A DNA stretch of 5,074 nt from Anaerolineae bacterium. GTDB taxonomy: Bacteria > Chloroflexota > Anaerolineae > Anaerolineales > Anaerolineaceae. Positions 1 to 5,066 of the stretch are shown here, in pieces. The stretch covers positions 1 through 5,074 of the forward strand of contig JACRAG010000445.1 of assembly GCA_016213455.1 (NCBI GenBank). The letters are read 5' to 3'. Position 1 is the first letter of the stretch. Every line of letters begins with the position of its first letter. The notes beneath the pieces were generated by a model. The model worked only from the letters and a program-made list of their open reading frames with translations, was not told the DNA's origin and did no database searches. The translations under genes were made by a program, and so were the position numbers.

Positions 1-16
1 ATCGCCACGCTCGCCC
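1..16 (-). repeat. Partial dispersed repeat at left window edge (B-type arm)
   Basis: The first 16 bases are identical to 1238-1253 and closely resemble the complement of 5052-5063 near the right edge. They match one arm of the dispersed repeat described at 5020-5066, which has GAGATC and CGCCACG on its complementary strand. The rest of this copy lies outside the window, so its full length and orientation cannot be verified. Confidence 0.5.
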
Positions 17-84
17 TGCGCGCTTGCATTCCCACAATCCAGGCGTAATTTGCGTTTTACTTGGGTGGAAATCGGAGAAATGAG

Positions 85-133
85 TAGAATTTAAAATGCG
101 TTGATAACCCATCAAATTCGTTTCTGTTATCAA
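85..133 (+). promoter_or_regulatory. Probable promoter with 8-bp dyad upstream of the exported protein gene
   Basis: A perfect inverted repeat, TTGATAAC (101-108) and GTTATCAA (126-133), is separated by 17 bases. A second, nested dyad TTGAT (101-105) / ATCAA (111-115) shares the left half-site. TTGATA at 101-106 could serve as a -35 box, with TGTTAT at 125-130 as a weak -10 box after an 18-base spacer, placing the transcript start about 30 bases before the start codon. An alternative -10 is TAGAAT at 85-90. If the first reading is right, the dyad overlaps the core promoter, as a repressor operator would. The dyad is directly visible; the promoter and operator roles are inferred. Confidence 0.4.
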
Positions 134-152
134 AAACAACGATGGGGCTCCA

Positions 153-160
153 TAAGGAGG
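153..160 (+). promoter_or_regulatory. Strong ribosome binding site fixing the start at 166
   Basis: TAAGGAGG lies 5 bases before ATG at 166 and is close to a perfect Shine-Dalgarno match. An in-frame ATG exists at 142, but it lies upstream of this site and has no comparable ribosome binding site. The eight codons 142-165 are therefore most likely leader rather than coding sequence. Confidence 0.85.
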
Positions 161-165
161 TCGCC

Positions 166-861
166 ATGCAGAATAGGTTAATCTTCCTGCTCAGTAGCCT
201 TGGTGTTATTGCTCTCTTTGTCGTGATTGTATTTTCTTTGGCTGACCCGACCCAGGCAGAACGTCAACCTTTTGCCGGTGACAATCCAAATTCGGACTTG
301 ATTGCCTCGTTGCAGCAGGAATTGACCAATGCAGAGCTCTCTCCCAAAGTAAGGGAAAATATCGAACAGCGCATTGCATTATTAAACAAACAAGCGCCCC
401 AACAAGCTGAAGGTTATCAAAATCCGGCGCCGCGCGATCCTCAAAAAGCGCCTGTTGATCTGCCGCAAGATGGTTACTACAAAATCCCAGACGGCATCGA
501 AGCCAATCCAGTTCCGCCCAGGCAATCGGACCTTGTGATTACCAATGCCTGGCGAAAAACAGTCAAAGATCATCCATACATCGTTTATGCCGGTCACCTT
601 TCGCTGGATCCCAACCAGAGCGCGGTGATGATTTTTACTTCAGATCCTTATGGTTTTGTGATTTACCGGACTCCGGAGCCGGCGGGTAGCATCCGGATCG
701 TTTCCGAAAAAGAGATGGTGATTGAGCTAAAAAGTGAAACAGGCGGGCTTTTTTATTTTGATGTTGTTCAAGAAGCTTTTGTTGTCGATGGAGAATATAT
801 TAAAGTGGATCCGGGCACAGGTGAAAGCAGGGAGGTTGAGACGTCCTACCCGGCGCCTTAG
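166..861 (+). CDS. Small exported or membrane-anchored protein of unknown function
   Basis: I do not recognise this 231-residue protein. It begins MQNR, followed by a hydrophobic segment at about residues 5-25, which fits a signal peptide or an N-terminal anchor. Possible signal peptidase sites follow Ala26 or Ala31, and there is no lipobox cysteine. Residues about 42-75 are polar and probably helical, with a short coiled-coil character. Residues about 76-120 are rich in Pro, Gln and Asp and look like a flexible linker. Residues about 121-215 alternate hydrophobic and polar positions (for example IVYAGHLSLD and VMIFTSDPYGFVIY) and probably form a compact beta-rich domain outside the membrane. 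There are no cysteines and no catalytic motif I can identify. The start at 166 is chosen for its ribosome binding site at 153-160. The gene stands alone, convergent with the glycosidase operon, and is more AT-rich than it. A hairpin follows the stop. The CDS is well supported; its role is unknown. Confidence 0.85.
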   Translation: MQNRLIFLLSSLGVIALFVVIVFSLADPTQAERQPFAGDNPNSDLIASLQQELTNAELSPKVRENIEQRIALLNKQAPQQAEGYQNPAPRDPQKAPVDLPQDGYYKIPDGIEANPVPPRQSDLVITNAWRKTVKDHPYIVYAGHLSLDPNQSAVMIFTSDPYGFVIYRTPEPAGSIRIVSEKEMVIELKSETGGLFYFDVVQEAFVVDGEYIKVDPGTGESREVETSYPAP

Positions 862-904
862 CTCCCTCCATAAAGATATGCCGGCATGCCTTTTGCAAGG
901 TTTT

Positions 905-934
905 CCAGGATTGGGAGAATTCTGTCAATCCTGG
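905..934 (+). terminator. Probable intrinsic terminator of the exported protein gene
   Basis: CCAGGATTG (905-913) pairs with CAATCCTGG (926-934), giving 9 base pairs, extendable by one G-T pair, around a loop of about 10-12 bases. It is followed by TTTCTTT (935-941). It lies 43 bases after the stop codon of the upstream gene. The T-tract is interrupted by one C and the loop is larger than usual, so this is probable rather than certain. Confidence 0.55.
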
Positions 935-965
935 TTTCTTTGGAAGCTCTTCTCCCGTAGGTCGC

Positions 966-1017
966 GGTTTTGGGCGGGTGAACCTGTGCCTTGATGATCG
1001 AAGTTCCGCCCGAAACC
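966..1017. repeat. Long imperfect inverted repeat (hairpin)
   Basis: GGTTTTGGGCGG at 966-977 pairs with CCGCCCGAAACC at 1006-1017 as a 12-bp stem with one T-G pair, enclosing a 28-base loop. GAAC/GTTC within the loop (980-983 and 1003-1006) could compete for pairing. The hairpin follows the probable terminator and has no T-tract after it. It may be a second termination or RNA 3' end structure, or a decayed palindromic repeat. Confidence 0.5.
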
Positions 1018-1116
1018 CGACACCCCACCCGGCAAAGATGTCGGCGTCCCGGCGGACGACGCACGCGCCCATGGTTTCCCGTTCCCGCCGCGACACCGAC
1101 CTACAAGACCTCTGGC

Positions 1117-1253
1117 GAGAGACCGCTACGCTCGCCCTGGCAGGCTCGCTCGCGGCGACATGGATGATGTCATTGCGAGTCGCCTCCGCAGGAGGCGGCG
1201 AAGCAATCTCCGACTCGGATGACTGCACAGCGGAGAGATCGCCACGCTCGCCC
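1117..1253. repeat. Imperfect 21-bp direct repeats flanking a dispersed repeat copy
   Basis: The 21 bases at 1117-1137 and at 1233-1253 agree at 19 positions, differing by T/C transitions at two. Both share the core ACGCTCGCCC. The second unit contains the same 16 bases found at the left edge of the window (1-16). The full dispersed repeat (1167-1210) sits between them. This looks like several repeat insertions or fragments of one family packed together. Confidence 0.6.
1167..1210 (+). repeat. Dispersed palindromic repeat, copy 1 (A-type arms)
   Basis: The left arm ATGTCATTGCGA (1167-1178) is identical to the arms at 4897-4908 and, on the complement, 4996-5007. The right arm GAAGCAATCTC (1200-1210) is identical to those at 4923-4933 and the complement of 4959-4969. 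The core forms its own hairpin, CGCCTCC (1181-1187) with GGAGGCG (1191-1197) around a 3-base loop. ATTGC and GCAAT in the two arms can pair outside it. Such short dispersed palindromic repeats are common in intergenic DNA of many environmental bacteria. Confidence 0.75.
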
Positions 1254-1273
1254 GCATGGTGGTGAAATGTAAG

Positions 1274-1297
1274 CGGGGCGATGCGCGCATCGCCCCG
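1274..1297 (-). terminator. Perfect 24-bp palindrome, probable end of the glycosidase operon transcript
   Basis: Bases 1274-1297 are an uninterrupted palindrome, CGGGGCGATGCG followed by its exact complement. It starts 57 bases beyond the fucosidase stop codon. On the minus strand the hairpin is followed by CTTACATTT, a weak T-rich stretch, which fits a terminator for the operon better than one reading the other way. A small hairpin, CCGGC/GCCGG at 1333-1347, lies between the stop codon and the palindrome. The palindrome is certain; the terminator role is inferred, since the T-tract is poor. Confidence 0.5.
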
Positions 1298-1354
1298 ATC
1301 CTATGGAATGGTTTGGCAATCTTTCAACCCGTCCGGCGCCGTGCCGGCAGGCTG

Positions 1355-2638
1355 TTATTTCAACGTCAGCTCGATCACCGGGACGATCACATCCGGTTTG
1401 CGCACCGGCAGGCCCAGAATCAATTCATCCTCGCCCACGCGGATCTGCTCCAGCTCCCATCCGTTGGCTTCCAGAGCCACTTCGCTGCCATCGTGCAGGA
1501 AGCGCGCATATTCCACCTTGCCGCCCAGGCCGTACAGGTGCAGGTGGCGGAAGGGCCAGGCGTAGATATGCACATACAGCTTGTTGCCCTTTTGGGTCAG
1601 GCGGCAGTCCTGCGGCGGGGTGAACTCGCTTTGCGTGCAGCCGTAGATCGACGCGCTGTGCAGCGCCATCCAATCGCGGTAGGCGCCCAGCGCCTTGTAG
1701 GCGCGCTGGTCCAGCGTGCCCAACGAGGTGGGGCCGACGTTCATCAGCAGGTTGCCGCCGCACGCGACAGTGTTGATCAGCATCATAATCAACTGCTCGG
1801 GGCTTTTCCAGGTCTCCTCGTCGCGGTGATAGCCCCACGAACCGGAGAAAGTCTGGCAGGCTTCCCACACCACCGGCTCGCCGTTGACTTTGACCCACTC
1901 GGTGGGTTGGATCTGCTCGGGGGTGTGGATGTCGGCTGCCGCGGCGGGCAGGTCCAGGCGGTTGTTCATCACAATGCGCGGGCTGATGCGGCGGATCATG
2001 GCGAGGAATTTTTCGCTCTGCCAGTCTTGATGGCCTTTGCCGGGCATGCCTTTGTAGTCGCGTCCGGGGTAGGAGAAGTCGCACCACAACACGGAGGGGT
2101 CGAAGCGCTGCAGCAGTTCCTCCACCTGGTTGTACATGTATTCGGCGTAGCGCTCGATGTGGCGGCTTTCGTTCATTTTGGCGGCTTCCGGGTGGTCGCG
2201 CAGCGGGTGGAAGATGTCGATGGGGAAATCGGGGTGGTGCCAGTCGATCAACGAGTAATACAGGCCCACGCGCAGCCCTTCGGCGCGGAAAGCCTCGGCA
2301 AAGGGGGTGATCAGGTCTTTGCCGTAGGGTGTGTTGGTGACTTTGTAGTCGGTGTAAGCCGAGTCCCACAGGCAGAAGCCCTCGTGGTGCTTGGAGGTGA
2401 GCACCACATATTTCATCCTGGCTTCGCGGGCGGCTTTGGCCCAGGCGCGCGGGTCATAGTGGGTGGGGTTGAAGTGCTTGAAGTATTTTTCGTAATAGAT
2501 GTCGGGGGCAATTTTTTCAATCGACTGCACCCATTCGTGGCGGGAAGGCAGGGCGTACAGGCCCCAATGCACAAACATGCCGAAGCGGTCCTGGACAAAC
2601 CAGGAAGTGTCACCCTGGGTGGGTTTGGGCTGGTACAT
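1355..2638 (-). CDS. Alpha-L-fucosidase, GH29 family, cytoplasmic
   Basis: This 427-residue enzyme should hydrolyse terminal alpha-L-fucose from oligosaccharides with retention of configuration, as GH29 enzymes do. The (beta/alpha)8 barrel fills about residues 12-330. It shows the family's substrate-pocket motifs: FVHWG (22-26), TSKHHEGF (81-88), GLYYSL (125-130) and MNNR (224-227). Asp187 in VLWCD is the expected nucleophile. The acid/base residue is less fixed in this family. Glu259 in WEACQTFSGSWGY is conserved in the region but I cannot prove it is the catalyst. Residues about 345-427 form a small beta domain like the GH29 C-terminal domain. There is no signal peptide, so it probably acts in the cytoplasm, unlike many secreted or lysosomal relatives. 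The start ATG is supported by AGAGGA six bases upstream. It is the second gene of an operon, 38 bp after the beta-galactosidase. Linkage preference (alpha-1,2, 1,3 or 1,4) cannot be read from the sequence. Confidence 0.93.
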   Translation of the reverse strand: MYQPKPTQGDTSWFVQDRFGMFVHWGLYALPSRHEWVQSIEKIAPDIYYEKYFKHFNPTHYDPRAWAKAAREARMKYVVLTSKHHEGFCLWDSAYTDYKVTNTPYGKDLITPFAEAFRAEGLRVGLYYSLIDWHHPDFPIDIFHPLRDHPEAAKMNESRHIERYAEYMYNQVEELLQRFDPSVLWCDFSYPGRDYKGMPGKGHQDWQSEKFLAMIRRISPRIVMNNRLDLPAAAADIHTPEQIQPTEWVKVNGEPVVWEACQTFSGSWGYHRDEETWKSPEQLIMMLINTVACGGNLLMNVGPTSLGTLDQRAYKALGAYRDWMALHSASIYGCTQSEFTPPQDCRLTQKGNKLYVHIYAWPFRHLHLYGLGGKVEYARFLHDGSEVALEANGWELEQIRVGEDELILGLPVRKPDVIVPVIELTLK

Positions 2639-2644
2639 GGCTGT

Positions 2645-2650
2645 TCCTCT
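2645..2650 (-). promoter_or_regulatory. Ribosome binding site of the fucosidase gene
   Basis: On the minus strand AGAGGA stands 6 bases before the ATG at 2638, inside the 38-bp gap after the beta-galactosidase stop codon. There is no room for a separate promoter or terminator in that gap, so the two genes are almost certainly co-transcribed. Confidence 0.7.
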
Positions 2651-2676
2651 TTTTATGATGAGGTCCTCGCGGCCTT

Positions 2677-4737
2677 TCAGTCTGCCGGGAGGTTGAGATC
2701 GACGGGTTTGACGCTGACGCCGGGCAGGGTGTGCTCGCCGGCATCCACCCAGGTGGACGAGCCGGGCAGGCGGCAGCGCACACGCACGGTGAACGGCGCG
2801 GTGAAAAAGTTCATCAGGAAGAGCTGGCTGTGCTCACCGTCGCTGAGCAGCGAGGTCCATACGTTGGGGTTGGAGCATTCCACGATGGGCCGGCAGCCCA
2901 GGCGTTCCAATGCGCCGCGCAGCATGGCGGCGTCCCAATGGCGGCCCATCACCCAGCTGCGCTCCAGCAGGATCAGGCTGCCGCCGCCTGCGAAGCCGGT
3001 TTCCCAGCCGATGGCCTGGCCGGTGCAGGCGTCCCACACGGCTGGTTCACCGCGCTGAGCGGGCAGGCCGTCTGCCAGCAGGGTGCAGGGGGCAAAGTGC
3101 TCATCCAGGCTGGGCAGGGCCGGGGCCAGCAGCAGCTTGCCGCCATGCTGCACAAAGCGCAGCAGCTTTTCCTGCAGGCTGCGTTCCATCGAACTGCCGC
3201 AGGCCAGCATCAGCGGGGTGGTGGTGTCGTCCAGCCAGTCGTCCGCCGAAAGGTCGGTCATCTCGGGGGATAGTGAGGCACAAAAGGCGCTCATCATCAT
3301 GCCCTTGCGCATCAAGGTCCAGGCGGCGTAATTGGAGACGGGCAGGGCCGCGCTGTCCATGCCGTAATGCGGCGAGCGGCAGTACTCGCGCACCAACCCC
3401 AGCCGGCAATCGGCCTGCCGGCGCGCGCCAGGCAGCCAGGGTCGGGCATGGATGAATTCGGCCACTTTTTTCTGGACGGCATACAGCTCGCGCAGCTCGC
3501 CGGTGGGGGAAATGCCCGCGCCGTAGTCGTAGACCGTCATGCCCACCAGGGGGTCGGCGGCGCCGGGCGGGTTGGCCCCGCCGGCAAAGACATAGATGTT
3601 GTACCCCTTCATGCCGTAAGCCAGGTTCGCCAGGTAGGCGCACTCGATATCCGGCCCGGTGATGGGCGGAAAATCCATGGCGGAGCCGCCGGGCAGTTCG
3701 AAAACGGTGGGCGGGTAACCCAGGTGGCGCAGCATTTCCAGCGAGAAGAAAATTTTGCTGGCATACTTGGGGGTGGGGTGCGTGCCGTCGCCCCAATCCA
3801 GGCCCAGGTTGTAGTAGTGGTCGGAGCCGAGCAGGAAGTTCCCGCCCATGCGCCGTACGCTGGATTCAAAATAGGCGTTCATGCCGGGGCCGCCCGAGTT
3901 GTGGATCAGGGGTGCGTCCACGCCCAGCTCGCGCAGCCATCCGCCCAGCAGGGCCATGTATTCACCGGCGGCTTCAAAGTAGAAGTCGTTGTAATCCTTG
4001 AGCCGGCGGTGTTCGGCGGTCGTGGCAGGTTCTTCCTGGTCGATGGGCAGGGCGCCGGCCCAGGAAGGGCACTGCGCGGCCCAGGCCTGGTTGAGCGCGT
4101 CCAACGTGGCATAGCGGCGGCGCAAAAAGTCGCTCCAGCGTCCATTTTCCAAACCCACGCCCATGGCAGCGGGGTGGTAATCCCAACTGCCAAACCATTC
4201 GTGGATGCCCATCAGCTCGTTGTCGATCTGCACTGCCGCCACCGCGCCGCCCCGGCTGACCTGGTGCTTGACCAGGCGCGGCACAACCTGCTCGAACCAG
4301 CGGCGGGTTTTTTCCAGGAAGAGCGGGTGTAAATAGGAAATGGAGAAGGGCATGTCGATGAGCCGCCCATCCAGCCGGCGGGCGCGCACGTCGGGGTAAT
4401 CTTTCAACAGCCAGGTGGGCAGCCCGGCATTGAGCAGCTCGGAATACTGGTAAGGACCGGGACGCACCACCGCCCACAGGCCCACCTCGCGGCACAGAGT
4501 CAGGAAGGCGTCGAAGTCGTACTGGGGGGTGTCGAAATCGAAGCGACCTTCTTCCGGTTCGTGCAGCAGCCAGGGCACATAAGTCGCCACACAGTTGCCG
4601 CCCGCGGCTTTGAGCTTCTCCAGGCGGTCGCGCCAGCCTTCGCGCGGGACGCGAAAATAATGCAGCTCGCCGGAGATGAGAAAAACCCGGCTGCTGCCGG
4701 AACGATAACTGAGTGAGTCAAATTCCAGGGGTTGCAT
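2677..4737 (-). CDS. Beta-galactosidase, GH35 family, with GH42-like features
   Basis: This 686-residue protein should remove terminal beta-D-galactose with retention. The N-terminal barrel (about 1-435) has clear GH35 motifs: SGELHYFRVPREGWRDRL (22-39), TYVPWLLHEP (52-61), VRPGPY (91-96) and GGAVAAVQIDNE (163-174). Glu174 is the expected acid/base. Glu347 in PTVFELPGG is the likely nucleophile. YVFAGGANPPG (382-392) and VYDYGAGISPTGEL (402-415) match the GH35 region after the nucleophile. Between the glutamates, about residues 195-225 (RWSDFLRRRYATLDALNQAW) resemble a GH42 helix, and the 173-residue spacing is GH42-like. Residues about 445-620 look like the glutamine-amidotransferase-like middle domain of GH42, with a small beta domain at about 630-686. 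No signal peptide is visible, so it is probably cytoplasmic. The start ATG has AAAGGA four bases upstream. It is the first gene of the operon with the fucosidase. Activity on beta-galactosides is likely, but another beta-glycoside cannot be excluded. Confidence 0.88.
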   Translation of the reverse strand: MQPLEFDSLSYRSGSSRVFLISGELHYFRVPREGWRDRLEKLKAAGGNCVATYVPWLLHEPEEGRFDFDTPQYDFDAFLTLCREVGLWAVVRPGPYQYSELLNAGLPTWLLKDYPDVRARRLDGRLIDMPFSISYLHPLFLEKTRRWFEQVVPRLVKHQVSRGGAVAAVQIDNELMGIHEWFGSWDYHPAAMGVGLENGRWSDFLRRRYATLDALNQAWAAQCPSWAGALPIDQEEPATTAEHRRLKDYNDFYFEAAGEYMALLGGWLRELGVDAPLIHNSGGPGMNAYFESSVRRMGGNFLLGSDHYYNLGLDWGDGTHPTPKYASKIFFSLEMLRHLGYPPTVFELPGGSAMDFPPITGPDIECAYLANLAYGMKGYNIYVFAGGANPPGAADPLVGMTVYDYGAGISPTGELRELYAVQKKVAEFIHARPWLPGARRQADCRLGLVREYCRSPHYGMDSAALPVSNYAAWTLMRKGMMMSAFCASLSPEMTDLSADDWLDDTTTPLMLACGSSMERSLQEKLLRFVQHGGKLLLAPALPSLDEHFAPCTLLADGLPAQRGEPAVWDACTGQAIGWETGFAGGGSLILLERSWVMGRHWDAAMLRGALERLGCRPIVECSNPNVWTSLLSDGEHSQLFLMNFFTAPFTVRVRCRLPGSSTWVDAGEHTLPGVSVKPVDLNLPAD

Positions 4738-4741
4738 GAGT

Positions 4742-4747
4742 TCCTTT
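4742..4747 (-). promoter_or_regulatory. Ribosome binding site of the beta-galactosidase gene
   Basis: On the minus strand AAAGGA lies 4 bases before the ATG at 4737. The spacing is slightly short, but no better start is seen nearby, and the GH35 homology begins within the first 20 residues. Confidence 0.6.
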
Positions 4748-4792
4748 GATGGAAAGGAAAGTATTCGCAGCGAAACGCGGGAAACTGAAAGA

Positions 4793-4798
4793 ATTGTA
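4793..4798 (-). promoter_or_regulatory. Candidate -10 box for the glycosidase operon
   Basis: TACAAT on the minus strand differs from TATAAT at one base and sits about 55 bases before the start codon. I see no good -35 box 16-18 bases upstream (GCTCCA at 17), so this may be a weak or activator-dependent promoter, or not a promoter at all. Confidence 0.25.
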
Positions 4799-4896
4799 CC
4801 TCAAACTGCGCTTCTGGAGCGGGTGAGCTGGGGCGAAAAATAACAGGGAGGCAGGGCGATTGCAGGATGGTATTTTTTGTTGAAAATGCCCCTAAA

Positions 4897-4934
4897 ATGT
4901 CATTGCGAAGCGGCTTTGCGGTGAAGCAATCTCG
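4897..4934 (+). repeat. Dispersed palindromic repeat, copy 2 (A-type arms, short core)
   Basis: The left arm ATGTCATTGCGA (4897-4908) and right arm GAAGCAATCTCG (4923-4934) match copy 1 exactly. The core is only 14 bases and contains GGCTTTGCG (4912-4920), which recurs complemented in copy 3. It faces copy 3 across a 23-base AT-rich spacer. Confidence 0.75.
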
Positions 4935-4957
4935 TAAAAGCTTCAATCCATTAAAGG

Positions 4958-5007
4958 CGAGATTGCTTCGATGCTTTCGCAAAGCCTTCGGCATCTCGCA
5001 ATGACAT
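4958..5007 (-). repeat. Dispersed palindromic repeat, copy 3 (A-type arms, inverted)
   Basis: On the minus strand this reads ATGTCATTGCGA (5007-4996), a 26-base core, then GAAGCAATCTCG (4969-4958). The core has terminal GATGC/GCATC pairing (4970-4974 with 4991-4995). Together with copy 2 it makes an inverted repeat spanning 4897-5007, with two perfectly matching 12-bp blocks on each side and a shared 9-base core block. Confidence 0.75.
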
Positions 5008-5019
5008 CTGCCGCGCATT

Positions 5020-5066
5020 GTCATCACGAGACCGGCGAGTCTCCGCTAGCCGGGCGTGGCGATCTC
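5020..5066 (+). repeat. Dispersed palindromic repeat, copy 4 (diverged B-type arms)
   Basis: The arms are GTCATCACGAG (5020-5030) and GTGGCGATCTC (5056-5066). Compared with the A-type arms they differ at 2 and 3 of 11 positions. The core contains CCGGC (5032-5036) paired with GCCGG (5049-5053). The complement of its right arm matches the sequences at 1-16 and 1235-1253, showing that both arm versions occur on each side of the operon. Confidence 0.6.

Larger units (their letters stand above)
862..1354. other. Convergent intergenic region, repeat and hairpin rich, no gene
   Basis: These 493 bases separate the plus-strand exported protein from the minus-strand operon and hold no convincing gene; the open frames crossing it lack ribosome binding sites and recognisable protein features. 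From left to right it contains a terminator-like hairpin (905-934), a long imperfect hairpin (966-1017), a short dyad CCGACA/TGTCGG (1017-1044), a GC-rich stretch with imperfect direct repeats (1117-1137 and 1233-1253), one full dispersed repeat (1167-1210), a 24-bp palindrome (1274-1297) and a small hairpin (1333-1347). It appears to be transcription-end and repeat-insertion space. Confidence 0.7.

Noticed and set aside
142..165. Upstream in-frame ATG for the exported protein
   Set aside because: The near-perfect ribosome binding site at 153-160 lies downstream of this ATG and is correctly spaced for the ATG at 166. Starting at 166 also gives a more typical signal sequence.
1100..1260. Insertion sequence or transposon
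   Set aside because: Repeats and inverted arms are present, but no transposase frame lies between any pair, and no target duplication could be confirmed.
800..1265. Several small open frames on both strands in the convergent intergenic region
   Set aside because: They run through repeats and hairpins, have Arg/Pro/Ser-rich translations and lack convincing ribosome binding sites.
1256..3058. Open frame of 600 codons on the plus strand, antisense to the fucosidase and the end of the beta-galactosidase
   Set aside because: Its protein is rich in Val, His, Gln and Ala without domain character, as expected from the complement of GC-rich coding sequence. It has no ribosome binding site, and it spans two genes with clear family motifs on the other strand.
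3367..4332. Open frame of 321 codons on the plus strand, antisense to the beta-galactosidase
   Set aside because: It lies wholly inside a gene with recognisable GH35 motifs and shows the same shadow composition.
4500..5027. Open frame of 175 codons on the minus strand crossing the beta-galactosidase start
   Set aside because: Its first part is translated repeat DNA and its end is an alternative frame of the GH35 coding sequence; no ribosome binding site or domain is visible.
4897..5066. CRISPR array
   Set aside because: The repeats are inverted and direct copies with unequal, palindromic cores, not regularly spaced direct repeats with unique spacers, and no cas gene is present.
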